Assembly (NCBI GenBank): GCA_947650365.1
Contig: CANTAL010000203.1
Location: 62,001 to 126,000, forward strand
Direction of reading: 5' to 3'
Origin: Chamaelirium japonicum
Lineage: Eukaryota > Streptophyta > Magnoliopsida > Liliales > Melanthiaceae
DNA length: 64,000 bases
The notes under the pieces are model-generated. The model was not told the origin of the DNA. It worked only from the letters and a program-made list of their open reading frames with translations, and did no database searches. The number at the start of each line of letters is the position of its first letter. The stretch's first letter is position 1. The position numbers and the translations under genes are program-made. Positions 44,753 through 53,177 of this stretch are shown one piece after another.

Positions 44753-44978
44753 TGTTGGGGGTAGCTGAAATCTGCTTTAGATTTCACCCCCCCCTCTCAG
44801 CGCTCACCAAATCACCTTGATAGGGAGCGAGATCCACATTGAGCTGAAGGGGCCTTAGGCTAAAAGCTCGCTCAGGAGCTCGCCCAAGCTTGCGTAGGAG
44901 TTCGCTGGAAATGACAGCGGGAGTTAGACCGTCATGCATATAAGGATACCGGCACCACAAACGCCCCTAGCTCATGCA

Positions 44979-45066
44979 GGAGCTCGCCCAAGCTCGCTCA
45001 GGAGCTCGCCCAAGCTCGCTCAGGAGCTCGCTCAGGAGCTCGCTCAGGAGCTCGCCCAAGCTCGCC
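44979..45066 (+). repeat. GAGCTCGC-type minisatellite inside the 5' LTR
   Basis: Alternating GGAGCTCGCCCAAGCTCGCT and GGAGCTCGCTCA units. The matching part of the 3' LTR (about 54352-54394) has 46 bp less: two 12-bp units and one 22-bp unit are absent. The array has therefore changed length since insertion, or the 5' LTR expanded by slippage. Confidence 0.9.
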
Positions 45067-45407
45067 AGAACTCCCCAGTTTATCGACGAGGTCGCTCCCG
45101 CGGGGTCCGACTCTTGGTAGATATGGAAGAGAAGGTGGAGCAATGGAGGGCAAGCTCGCCCTGGCTTCCCACCGGAGGTCGCCCACAATGCCCGAAGACC
45201 TCCCAGACTTGAATATTCTAGAATAGCCAGCTGGCAGCAACAAGAAAGATGCTCTCCCCCACTCAAACCGCCTGGCAGGCTCGACAACAAAGAATGTTAG
45301 GGTGTGAGTACCAAGGACTGTCAGAGACCCACGCGAGCCGGATCGTGGGGGTCTAGAAGGCTCTGGAAGAATCTCCACGTGTCGGGCCAAGGTAGGCCGC
45401 CGATTGC

Positions 45408-45414
45408 TATAAAT
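45408..45414 (+). promoter_or_regulatory. Putative TATA box of the 5' LTR
   Basis: TATAAAT within GATTGCTATAAATGCTCACC, conserved in the 3' LTR at 54738-54744. Position in the LTR and identity between copies support it as the pol II promoter core; the start site is not visible from sequence. A second, weaker candidate is GCATATAAGG near 44937. Confidence 0.65.
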
Positions 45415-45609
45415 GCTCACCCCCAGGCTCCATAGTACAGGTTCGAAACCCTATTCCCTTCCACTTTCGTCCACTAAAGCTCGCCGTTGTGCAATTGAGA
45501 CTGACTTGAGCGTCGGAGGGTCTGCGCTCCGAAGGGAGCCAGCCATTCTAACGCTTTCTCTTTGTCTTGCAGGCAGCCCGCCCGGACCAGCGAAAAAATC
45601 CCCCGAACA

Positions 45610-45700
45610 TTTGGCGCCGTCTGTGGGATCTTTCAACTGGTTCCGGCAGGAACGCCCACGACCACGCGGTTGAGCGCCGTCGGCTCTCGTGACCCCAAAG
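45610..45700 (+). other. 5' leader with primer binding site
   Basis: Between the LTR end and the first ATG of the gag frame. The primer site TGGCGCCGTCTGTGGGA (45612-45628) follows a 2-base spacer. TGGCGCC pairs with a tRNA 3' end of Asp type and the rest pairs less well; this form is usual for Tat-lineage elements. No other signal was recognised in the leader. Confidence 0.85.
45612..45628 (+). promoter_or_regulatory. Primer binding site for minus-strand synthesis
   Basis: TGGCGCCGTCTGTGGGA, two bases after the LTR. The first bases are complementary to a tRNA ending in GGCGCCA. The exact tRNA is not certain, because plant Asp tRNA matches only the first eight or nine bases well. Confidence 0.85.
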
Positions 45701-45862
45701 ATGACTCCGGCGATAAGGGGACGCAGGTGACCAAGGACCCGTGCGAGATCTGCGCGCAGCGAACCTCCTGTTGAGACCCCTCAGCCCCAGGTCCCGCTCA
45801 GTGACCAGCTCTTGTTGGAGATGTTGGCCACCCAGTGGGCCATAATGGAGGAACTGACGTGA
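45701..45862 (+). pseudogene. gag: N-terminal part of gag, interrupted by two TGA codons
   Basis: The gag frame probably starts at ATG 45701, in a CCCCAAAGATGACTCC context, and is in register with the long gag frame from 45863. It is cut by TGA at 45728-45730 and at 45860-45862. The stretch between reads as a leucine-rich segment (LLLEMLATQWAIMEEL) typical of the coiled N terminus of plant gypsy gag. Both stops could be CGA-to-TGA changes at a methylated CG. Because the first stop comes ten codons in, the downstream gag frame has no usable start of its own. Confidence 0.7.
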
Positions 45863-47296
45863 TTGCGTCAGGCTCCGGCGGCCAGCCGACGGTCTGGGCC
45901 GGTGAAGACGGCGTCTCCGGTGCGACCACCGGCATCAACATCGCATCTGCCCACGACCGTTCCGGCGCGGCAGGTTTCCCGCCCGGAACCCCCGGTCGAG
46001 AGAGCGGCCGTGCGCGGGGTGACAGAAACACCGCTTACGAGGCTGCAGAAGCTAGTAACCCAACGGTCTAGCGACCAGGCGACCTCGCGGGCGACCATCC
46101 CTCGCCGCCGTAGTCGGAGCTCCGACTCTAACGAGTCGGAGGCGAGGTCTCTAGAGCGGGATCGTGACCCGCGTCATCGGCGACGTGGGAAAGAGCCCGC
46201 GGTGACTATACCTTCCAAAGCTCGAGAGGCAACGGCCTCCCACAGACCAACCGCCACGGTGAAGGAATCCACGGGCGAACAGCGAGGAGGCCGCCGAGCG
46301 GTAGCCCCCGAGGGTCGCCGCGGGGCGGATCCGAACCTCCCTCGAGGGAGCGTGCACGGCCGCCTAGGACCTGCGCAGCAGCCTCTGGGAGTTTTCCCCG
46401 GGCACTGGCAGCGACCTAACGCGACGGTAGACCTGCTGGAGGACCTCGCCGCCCACGGGGGTAGCTTGCCCTTCACGAGCGAGGTGCACCAAGGAGGGTT
46501 CCCTCACCATTGGACCCCGCCTAAGTTTGTACTGTTCGATGGATCGCAAGATCCAGTCGACCATCTATTGGCTTACCGGAAGCTGTTATTCTTCCGGGAC
46601 CAAGATCATGTTTTGTGCCGGGCTTTCCCGAGTAGCTTGACGGGCTCGGTGTTAAATTGGTTCCACAAATTGCCGTCGGGCACCATTCCAGATTTCCCAA
46701 CTCTCTCCAGGTTGTTTCTGGAGCAGTACCGGTGCAACAGACAGCCCCCTAAGAGGATCGAGTCCCTTTTCACTTTGACCATGGGAGCCCGCGAAACTCT
46801 TCAAAGCTTCACGACGCGCTTCCGAAGCGCCTACCTTGCTCTGGAGGACGCTGTCGGCCAAGATCGTATGACGGTGAGCGCGTTCCGGAACGCCCTCTCC
46901 GAGGGAAGCAAGCTTCATGACGCCCTGGTAATCAAGGATCCCCGTACGATCGTCGAGCTATTCACCCTTGTCCAGCAGCACATCAAGCTCAAAGATGCGG
47001 TGTTAGACCGTAAGGGAAAGGCAGTCGAGCAGCGACCTCCTCCGGCTCTGCGACCTCTCGTCGTTAAGGCCGTGGAGAGGCGGGAGGTGCCACAGGTGGC
47101 ACCTTTGCCCGGACCACCCGCAGCTCCTGCCGTAAAGCCCACTGAAGCCCCCCAGGTGGTCGCTGGAAGGCCGGCGAACTGGCGCCTGCCTCCGGGACCC
47201 GGGGAGCGGGATTTCACCGTGTTGACCCACTCGCCAGGACAAATCTTTCACCAGATTCGGAACGAACCTTTCTTTCAGTATCCACCCCCCCTGTAG
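45863..47296 (+). CDS. gag: gag polyprotein, main open segment (477 codons)
   Basis: Retrotransposon gag: coat protein that would assemble cytoplasmic virus-like particles around the element RNA. Residues 1-200 are Arg/Ser/Pro-rich and low-complexity. Residues about 215-376 form the conserved retrotransposon gag domain, recognised from WTPPKFVLFDGSQDPVDHL, WFHKLPSG, FLEQY and FRNAL. The rest is Pro-rich. The left limit is an upstream TGA, not an ATG, so the true start was probably 45701. The frame closes at TAG 47294-47296 just before the zinc knuckle, which lies in the same frame further on, so this TAG is premature (possibly from CAG). In intact relatives gag runs into protease and pol. Product unlikely to be functional in this copy. 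Confidence 0.9.
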   Translation: MRQAPAASRRSGPVKTASPVRPPASTSHLPTTVPARQVSRPEPPVERAAVRGVTETPLTRLQKLVTQRSSDQATSRATIPRRRSRSSDSNESEARSLERDRDPRHRRRGKEPAVTIPSKAREATASHRPTATVKESTGEQRGGRRAVAPEGRRGADPNLPRGSVHGRLGPAQQPLGVFPGHWQRPNATVDLLEDLAAHGGSLPFTSEVHQGGFPHHWTPPKFVLFDGSQDPVDHLLAYRKLLFFRDQDHVLCRAFPSSLTGSVLNWFHKLPSGTIPDFPTLSRLFLEQYRCNRQPPKRIESLFTLTMGARETLQSFTTRFRSAYLALEDAVGQDRMTVSAFRNALSEGSKLHDALVIKDPRTIVELFTLVQQHIKLKDAVLDRKGKAVEQRPPPALRPLVVKAVERREVPQVAPLPGPPAAPAVKPTEAPQVVAGRPANWRLPPGPGERDFTVLTHSPGQIFHQIRNEPFFQYPPPL

Positions 47297-47569
47297 GTCG
47301 GGGAGCCCGGCTCAACCGACAACTCGTGGCGGTGCGCCTTTCATCGTAGCCCCGGGCATCACACCAACAGATGCCGGGCTCTGAAGAACCACCTCGAGGA
47401 CTTGGTCACCCAGGGCCATTTGAATCTGTTTATTTCGCCTCCAAGGAGGTTCGAGGTGATACCGGCACGGGCTCCTCGGGAGGGAGATGCCCGGGGCCCG
47501 CTGAGCCCGCCCTATCTCTACCACCTCCGGGAGGGCCGGCGGTCTGTCACACCATCAGTGGGCGCCTGA
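47297..47569 (+). pseudogene. gag: C-terminal gag remnant with CHHC zinc knuckle
   Basis: The gag frame continues past the TAG and encodes CAFHRSPGHHTNRC at 47333-47374, a C-x2-H-x4-H-x4-C knuckle as usual for Tat-type gag, followed by a helix-like LKNHLEDLVTQGHL. It ends at TGA 47567-47569. Protease homology continues in the next frame from about 47520, so a single-base indel around 47500-47540 separates gag from protease. The knuckle would bind RNA during packaging. Confidence 0.8.
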
Positions 47570-48111
47570 ACGGCTCAAGATCCAGCAACGAGGTTCGGCG
47601 ACAAGTCAGAGAGATAGAGCGGGCTCAGAAGGTATTCTCCGTTTCACTAACTCCTGTACTACACCAAACACCAAGGGATGAAGCCCGAGACTTTATCTGG
47701 TTCTCGGAGGAGGACATGGCCGGGGTGGTTACCCCCCACAATGATCCCCTCATCATACGCCTTATGATGGCGAACATCGAAGTAAGGCGGGTCCTGGTTG
47801 ACCCAGGAAGTGCCGTAGACATCCTGTTCTTGTCGGCTTTCCAGCGGATGGGGTTGAGACAAGTTGATTTGTCTCCCTCAACGGGCTCGCTCACCGGTTT
47901 CACCGGCGAGGTCGCTAAGGTGGTAGGGGAGATAACCCTCACCGTAACGGCAGGCCCGGAGGTACGTCAAGTCCGTTTCGCAGTGGTGAACGGGCAGTCC
48001 GCTTTCAATGCCATCCTAGGGCGACCCTGGTTGAGGCAGATGAAAGCGGTGTCCTCGCCTAATCACCAGGCCCTCAAGTTTCCCACCAACGGAGGGGTCG
48101 TGGTAATTTGA
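47371..48111 (+). CDS. pro: Retropepsin-like aspartic protease segment
   Basis: Aspartic protease that would cleave the gag-pol polyprotein. The frame opens at ATG 47371, but only the part from about 47520 (HTISGRLN onward) is genuine sequence; the first 50 codons overlap the gag knuckle in another frame. The catalytic motif is VDPGSAVDILF, with the aspartate at 47800-47802 (residue 144). The D-x-G-S context fits plant gypsy proteases, although proline at x and alanine after GS are less usual than the common GSS form. The flap/ILG region appears as NAILGRPWL near the end. TGA 48109-48111 is a premature stop, probably from CGA, since the same frame runs on towards RT. Confidence 0.82.
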   Translation: MPGSEEPPRGLGHPGPFESVYFASKEVRGDTGTGSSGGRCPGPAEPALSLPPPGGPAVCHTISGRLNGSRSSNEVRRQVREIERAQKVFSVSLTPVLHQTPRDEARDFIWFSEEDMAGVVTPHNDPLIIRLMMANIEVRRVLVDPGSAVDILFLSAFQRMGLRQVDLSPSTGSLTGFTGEVAKVVGEITLTVTAGPEVRQVRFAVVNGQSAFNAILGRPWLRQMKAVSSPNHQALKFPTNGGVVVI

Positions 48112-48294
48112 GGTGACCAGGTCGCTGCTACCAGGTGCAAGCAAGATGTCTTTCACCTCGCAGACGTTGAGGTCGCGGAGGCCAAGAGGCCCGCGCCCTC
48201 CTAGCAATTAACGCCAACCTCAAGCGGGCTCCCTCAAAGCCCGAGAGAGATCGCCTCGCTTAGATCCCCCACTCCACCCCCGGGTGGGAGCGGC
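48112..48294 (+). pseudogene. pol: Protease-RT connecting segment, one stop
   Basis: Same frame as protease and pol. It reads GDQVAATRCKQDVF, a recognisable post-protease motif of Tat-type elements, then a charged and Pro-rich spacer. TAG at 48202-48204 interrupts it; after that the frame is open through to 51600. The pol frame therefore has no independent ATG and depended on the polyprotein. Confidence 0.75.
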
Positions 48295-51200
48295 GTGGAT
48301 TTTGAGCTCGAGGAGAAAGGCTGCCTACCAGGGACCCTCCAGAAAGGAAGTTTTCCCATTGCCGAACCGCTACAAGAAGTCAACATCGGTAGCGAGGACG
48401 GACCGAGGATTGTTAGTCTCGGGACCTCGCTAACCAAGGGCGAGGTCCTGGCCCTGACCAATATACTCACGGAATACCGCGACGTATTCGCCTGGAGCTT
48501 CGTGGATTTGCCAGGGATTGACCCGGAGGTCGCCTGTCATCGTCTGCACACCATGAAAGAATTCCCGCCGGTCAAGCAAAAAGCTCGGCACGTATCAGCT
48601 GCGAAGTCCATCGCAGTGGCGGCGGAGATAGACAAACTAGAGCGAGCTGGCTTTATTCGCGAGGCGCACTTTCCCGAGTGGATCTCCAATATCGTGGCGG
48701 TACCCAAGAAGAGCGGGGCGGTCAGAGTGTGCATTGACTTCTCCGACCTCAATAAGGCATGCCCGAAGGATGGTTTTCCACTTCCACGAATAGGTGCACT
48801 GGTCGACGCAGCTGTCGGGTTCCAGGCCCTGTCCTTCATGGATGGATATTCAGGGTATAACCAGATACCTCTACACATCGATGATCAAGAGAAGACCGCT
48901 TTCTATTCTGGGGCGGACTACCAGAAGCTATTCTGCTATCGAGTGATGCCTTTCGGACTTAAGAACGCTGGAGCGACCTACCAAAGGTTAGTCACTCAGA
49001 TGTTTAAAGATCAGATCGGCAGAAATGTCGAAGTTTATGTAGACGACCTTCTGGTAAAGAGTCAAGAGCGAGAAGGGCACGTTGTCGACCTCCGTGAAAT
49101 CTTCGAAGTATTGAGAAAGTACCAAATGAGGGGGATCAAGGCGGACCCTGGGCAAATCCGAGCGCTTGTCGAGATGCCCGCACCAAGAACCCGGCAGGAA
49201 GTCCAGAGGTTGAGCGGGCGAATCGCCGCGCTCAATCGATTCATCTCCAAATCCTCAGACAACTGTCGACCTCATTTCGAGCTACTTCGAAAAGGAGCGA
49301 GCATATGTTGGGATGAAAAGTGCGAGTGCGCTTTTCAGAAGATCAAGGACTATCTGGCGAGCCCGCCAATCCTAGCGGCGCCTAAGGAGGGTGCCGAGCT
49401 GGGCGTGTACCTGGCAGTCACCGAGAATGCGGTGAGCGGAGTCCTTGTTGTGGAAGAAGCAAAGGTGGAGCGGCCTGTCTACTTTGTAAGCCACACAATG
49501 CTTCCCGCCGAGCTCCGGTATCGACCAATCGAGAAGGTCGCATTGGCCTTGGTCCTTACCGCGAGAAAGCTTCACCCCTACTTCTCGGCGCACACTGTCA
49601 AGGTCATCACAGAGCACCCTCTAAAGAGCACGCTCTCCAGACCCTCGGTAGCCGGTAGGCTGTATCGGTGGTCCGCCGAGCTCGCCGCCTATGGTTTGGA
49701 ATATGTCCCTCGAGTTGCTGTCAAAGGGCAGGCTCTCGCCGAGTTCTTGGCGGACTTCCCCATAGAAGAACCGGTCCAGTACCAGGAGGATGAGCCAACT
49801 GAGGCACACCCTGGGAAGGTGAGGTTCTTGGACGACCAAGGCGAGCTTCCTCCAACTAAGCGTTCAGAGGAGGCGGGCTGGGAATTATTCGTCGATGGAT
49901 CCTCCAACGCTTTGGGGGCCGGGATCGGGGTTGCACTGATCGCTCAATCGGTAGTCCTTGAGAAATCAGTCCGGCTGAATTTCGGGGCAACCAACAATAA
50001 GGCCGAGTATGAGGCACTGCTCGCTGGGCTAGAGCTCGCTCAAGAGGTAGGCGCCAAACACTTGAAGGTTTTCAGCGATTCCCAGCTAATTATTTGCCAA
50101 ATCAATGAAGAGTACGCCTCCCGGGATGCACGAATGGCGGGCTATGTGGATCTGGTAAAAGGCAAGGCCGCAGAGTTCGAAAAGATCTCTTTCAAGCAAA
50201 TCCCTCGAGTCGATAATAGGCGAGCTGATGCATTGGCAAACGCTGCCTCCCTGCTGGGAACATCAGAAGCTCGCCAGATTCTCATCGAGGTCCAGAATCA
50301 GTCTCGGCTCCAACTGATAGAGCCCGCTGTTAACCAAGTCTCCGCCGACGTACCACCCGGCGGGTGGACCGCCCCCATTCTTCGTTTTCTCCAGAAGGGC
50401 GAGCTTCCAGAGGATAAAGAGGAAGCCCGGCGAGTGGAGAAATGCGCTGGGCGCTATCTCATTCGCTGGGATTGCCTTTTTCGAAGATCTTTTAGCGGGC
50501 CAAATCTTCGTTGCGTCGAGAGCCCGAAAACCGAAGAAGTTTTAAATTGCATTCACTCTGGCGAGCTGGGAAACCACGCTGGAGGGCGGTCTCTAGCTGC
50601 GAAAGTACGGAGGCAAGGATACTGGTGGCCCACTCTGGAGCAAGATGCTTTGAAGATCGCACAAAGCTGCATCCAATGCCAGAAGCACGCCACCACAAAT
50701 CATATGCCCGCAAAGGAACTGCATCCTCTGGCGAGCCCCTGGCCGTTTCAACAATGGGGGTTGGATATTGTGGGACCTTTCCCCGTATCAGCCCGGCAAA
50801 AGAAATTCATCTTAGTGGCAACAGACTACTTCACCAAATGGGTGGAAGCGGTCCCGCTAGCTAAGATAGGCGAAAAGCAAGTGAGAGACTTCCTTTGGAA
50901 GAATATTTTCTGCCGGTTCGGTCTGCCTCGGGTACTTATCATCGACAATGGTCCCCAGTTCGACAATCGCTTGATCAGAAGCTTTTGTACTGAATATGGA
51001 GTCGACCTAAGATTCTCATCCCCAAGGTACCCTCAAAGCAACGGGCAAGCCAAAGCAACGAATCGCGTGATCCTAGACAACCTCAAGAAAAGGCTGGAAG
51101 GGAAAAAAGGATTGTGGGAGCAGGAGCTCGATGGAGTCTTGTGGGCCTATCGCACTACTCCACGTCGCTCAACTAACGAGTCCCCTTTCAGTCTCACTTT

Positions 51201-51600
51201 TGGTTGCGAGGCCGTGCTACCCATCGAAGCCGAGCTGCCCACTGAACGAACGCTTGCGTCGGAGGAGGTCGACAACGACGAACTGCTTGCCGACTCCCTC
51301 GATCAGCTCGAAGAAAGACGAGAGCGCGCCAATCTACACCTTGCCGGATATAGACAGGAAATGAAGCGCGCCTATGACAAAAGAGTCTGCCACCGGGTAT
51401 TCAAGGCTGGCGATCTGGTGATGAGAAAGGTGTTCGCAAACACGCAAGAGCCTAATGCAGGAAAGCTCGCGGCGAACTGGGAAGGCCCCTACATAGTACA
51501 CGAAGCAGGAAGCTCGGGGGCTTACCGGTTGATGACCGCTGGAGGCGACCTGTTAGAGCGACCTTGGAACGCTTTGCACCTTTGCAAGTTTTATGCCTAA
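48295..51600 (+). CDS. pol: pol: reverse transcriptase, two RNase H domains, integrase (1101 codons)
   Basis: Numbering is from GTG 48295, which is a frame limit, not a true start. RT is at about residues 63-330, with FPLPRI, SFMDGYSGYNQI, MPFGLKNAGATYQR and catalytic YVDD at 248-251. Just after, KYQMR joins directly to GIKADP at about 49130: some two dozen residues of the usual RT fold are missing in frame. A native gypsy RNase H (about 370-490) lacks clear catalytic acids, as is normal for the Tat lineage. A second RNase H (about 530-650) keeps D534, E571, D595 and D645. Integrase has zinc ligands H754, H761, C792 and C795, then D824 and D884, but lysine at 920, exactly 35 residues on, where the third acid belongs. 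A GPY motif (WEGPYIV, about 1062-1068) closes the C terminus with no chromodomain. RT and integrase are thus both likely inactive. Confidence 0.95.
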   Translation: MDFELEEKGCLPGTLQKGSFPIAEPLQEVNIGSEDGPRIVSLGTSLTKGEVLALTNILTEYRDVFAWSFVDLPGIDPEVACHRLHTMKEFPPVKQKARHVSAAKSIAVAAEIDKLERAGFIREAHFPEWISNIVAVPKKSGAVRVCIDFSDLNKACPKDGFPLPRIGALVDAAVGFQALSFMDGYSGYNQIPLHIDDQEKTAFYSGADYQKLFCYRVMPFGLKNAGATYQRLVTQMFKDQIGRNVEVYVDDLLVKSQEREGHVVDLREIFEVLRKYQMRGIKADPGQIRALVEMPAPRTRQEVQRLSGRIAALNRFISKSSDNCRPHFELLRKGASICWDEKCECAFQKIKDYLASPPILAAPKEGAELGVYLAVTENAVSGVLVVEEAKVERPVYFVSHTMLPAELRYRPIEKVALALVLTARKLHPYFSAHTVKVITEHPLKSTLSRPSVAGRLYRWSAELAAYGLEYVPRVAVKGQALAEFLADFPIEEPVQYQEDEPTEAHPGKVRFLDDQGELPPTKRSEEAGWELFVDGSSNALGAGIGVALIAQSVVLEKSVRLNFGATNNKAEYEALLAGLELAQEVGAKHLKVFSDSQLIICQINEEYASRDARMAGYVDLVKGKAAEFEKISFKQIPRVDNRRADALANAASLLGTSEARQILIEVQNQSRLQLIEPAVNQVSADVPPGGWTAPILRFLQKGELPEDKEEARRVEKCAGRYLIRWDCLFRRSFSGPNLRCVESPKTEEVLNCIHSGELGNHAGGRSLAAKVRRQGYWWPTLEQDALKIAQSCIQCQKHATTNHMPAKELHPLASPWPFQQWGLDIVGPFPVSARQKKFILVATDYFTKWVEAVPLAKIGEKQVRDFLWKNIFCRFGLPRVLIIDNGPQFDNRLIRSFCTEYGVDLRFSSPRYPQSNGQAKATNRVILDNLKKRLEGKKGLWEQELDGVLWAYRTTPRRSTNESPFSLTFGCEAVLPIEAELPTERTLASEEVDNDELLADSLDQLEERRERANLHLAGYRQEMKRAYDKRVCHRVFKAGDLVMRKVFANTQEPNAGKLAANWEGPYIVHEAGSSGAYRLMTAGGDLLERPWNALHLCKFYA

Positions 51601-52425
51601 GGGAATTTTTGTAAATCATCTTCTGAAGTTATGAATGAGCGATGGGGGTTTCAACAAGGAATTTAACTCGAGAGCTCGGCACAGCATAGAGCCCGCATGA
51701 TCTGTAAAGTACAGTCCACCGCTGAGCGGACTTAAAGCAAGACCGGGATCCTCAGAGGCAGCCAGTGGGCGACCTTGAGCTTCCCGGGGTAGTGCGCCGT
51801 TGTGCGGACTTAAAGCAAGACCGGGATCCTCAGAGGCAGCCAGTGGGCGACCTTGAGATTCCCAGGGCAGTCCGCCGTTGTGCGGACTTAAAGCAAGACC
51901 GGGATCCTCAGAGGCAGCCAGTGGGCGACCTTGAGATTCCTGGGGAAGTCCGCTGCCTAGTGGACTCTAAACCTAACCAGGATCCTTCGCGTTCACCTGC
52001 CATGAACGGAAGCATCCTGGCGTTGGCATACCCCTCGAAGGGCGAGCCCGCCGAACAGGATCATCGAGGGAAATTAACCGGGCAGGGGGCAGCTAGCACT
52101 TATTAGTTTCCTTTTAAAATAAAAATGGTTTAAGTCTCTGAGTGTAGGGAAGTTTTTGAAGTCTTTTGGTTCGCTTATCGTTTTCCGGGCTCAGAGACTA
52201 TTGGGTTTTAGCGAGCATACCGAGTTTTTCGTTTGCATATACTTTAAAATAAAAAGGTTGAATCGAATTAGCTGCCTCGCCCGGGGTATCACTCTCGAGA
52301 TCGCTGCGCAACTCCTAAAGCGGACTCATGAGCAACACAGAGAGAGAAAGAAACACAGAGGCGAGCTCAAGTTCATTTCATTCATTGTTTAAAAGTACAT
52401 CGAAGGGGTTACAAAGGGATGGAAC
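51601..52425 (+). other. 3' region after pol, with 78-bp repeats
   Basis: Non-coding as far as I can see. Three 78-bp direct repeats occupy about 51714-51985. After them come unique sequence, a run TTTTAAAATAAAAATGG near 52115 and a similar ACTTTAAAATAAAAAGG near 52242. Open frames here (for example 51765-52106) arise because 78 is divisible by three and show no recognisable domain. Confidence 0.7.
51714..51985 (+). repeat. 78-bp tandem repeat, three full copies plus a partial
   Basis: The marker CTTAAAGCAAGACC occurs at 51731, 51809 and 51887, period 78. A degraded fourth start (GTGGACTCTAAACC) follows. Copies differ at a few positions (CTTCCCGG, ATTCCCAGG, ATTCCTGG). Its role is unknown; such arrays are common in the 3' region of Tat-type elements. 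Confidence 0.9.
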
Positions 52426-52974
52426 CTAAGCAGGGCCAGCACTCGCGCCATCGTCATCGCCGCGCTTCCTCTTTTTCGACCTTTCGGCCTTATACTTCTT
52501 GATGGCATCGAGCGCGCCTTTCCGTAGGAGCTCGTCGAGATGCGACTAGAGGCGGTTTTGCTGAGATCGGAGGTCTTGGAGATGTGTTTCCCTCAGAGAC
52601 GCGATCTCATCCCTAGAAGCCGCCACCTGACGTTGAAGCTCGAAGATTTCCTTTTGGGCGGCCTCTTCAGCTCGACGAGCCCCTTGCAGATCGGATAGGG
52701 CGCGGTCGCGGGCGTCCTATACCGAAGCCAGCGTGGTGGTGAAGGTGGCGGCCCGCTGGCACAGTTCGTCGACCTCCGTGTTAGAGGAGGCGACCTGCTG
52801 GCGCAGCTGGTCCGCTTCAGCCCGCAGCTCGCCCGACCGGTCCATTTGGCGAATACGGTGGATGTGCTCGTCTACTCTCCTCTCCGAGCCAAGGAGAGTG
52901 TCATCGTAGAGGGCGACCGTGTCCCCCGCAATGCCAGCGACCTCATCGGCAAGGGCCCGGCTGACCCGCTCCAC
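52426..52974 (-). pseudogene. Antisense ORF, exon 2, coiled-coil protein with two stops
   Basis: On the minus strand one frame runs from 52974 to TAG at 52426-52428 (183 codons), cut by TAG at 52717-52719 and 52546-52548. It begins VERVSRALADEVAGIAGD. Further on are heptad-like helices rich in E, R, Q, A and L (RRAEEAAQKEIFELQRQVAA) and a basic KKYKAERSKKRKR, which could be a nuclear localisation signal, near the C terminus. Coding-like composition over 180 codons, with only two point stops, supports a decayed gene. Some Tat-lineage elements are known to carry an antisense ORF downstream of pol; I have not matched this protein to a named family. The exon starts at a probable splice acceptor. 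Confidence 0.65.
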
Positions 52975-53064
52975 CTATGCCAAGGTAAAACAGTTAGAGA
53001 AAGTCTTAGGAGATATTTGGATCAGAAAGGGATGTGAGCCAAAGAAGTGTGAAGGTAATCTTAC
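52975..53064 (-). other. Probable 90-bp intron of the antisense ORF
   Basis: On the minus strand the donor CTCGAG/GTAAGA and the acceptor TTGGCATAG/GTGG bound a 90-bp, T-rich, stop-containing stretch. Removing it joins ARTPYIALINRLLE to VERVSRAL in the same frame (phase 0). Donor and acceptor both fit plant consensus. Confidence 0.6.
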
Positions 53065-53177
53065 CTCGAGGAGCCGGTTGATAAGGGCGATGTAGGGAGT
53101 CCGGGCGAAAACACAAGATCGCCCACTGCTGGTGCCCGCAGCTCGCCCGAGGCAGACCCTGACCGCGCGTGACAAGC
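53065..53177 (-). pseudogene. Antisense ORF, exon 1 (upstream limit unclear)
   Basis: The minus-strand frame ends in FARTPYIALINRLLE at the donor site. Upstream it runs into the 146-bp repeat array and meets a stop just beyond 53177; no ATG is seen. Either the repeat array replaced the start of the gene or the true first exon lies elsewhere. Confidence 0.45.

Larger units (their letters stand above)
44753..45609 (+). repeat. 5' LTR (857 bp)
   Basis: Starts TGTTGGGGG and ends CCCCGAACA, giving TGTT/AACA inverted ends. It aligns along its whole length to 54126-54939. Two indels explain the 43-bp length difference: 46 extra bases here in the GAGCTCGC-rich stretch and three fewer C in the C-run after ATTTCA. 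A TATA-like CTATAAATG lies at 45407-45415, about 195 bp before the LTR end, so transcription probably starts shortly after it. Confidence 0.97.

Noticed and set aside
44934..45774. ORFs within the 5' LTR and leader (mirrored in the 3' LTR)
   Set aside because: They overlap regulatory LTR sequence and the GAGCTCGC minisatellite; compositional artefacts.
45868..49907. Minus-strand ORFs opposite gag and pol
   Set aside because: Shadow frames of GC-rich coding sequence; the sense strand carries the recognisable domains.
51765..52106. 113-codon plus-strand ORF after pol
   Set aside because: Open only because the 78-bp repeat is a multiple of three; no homology recognised.
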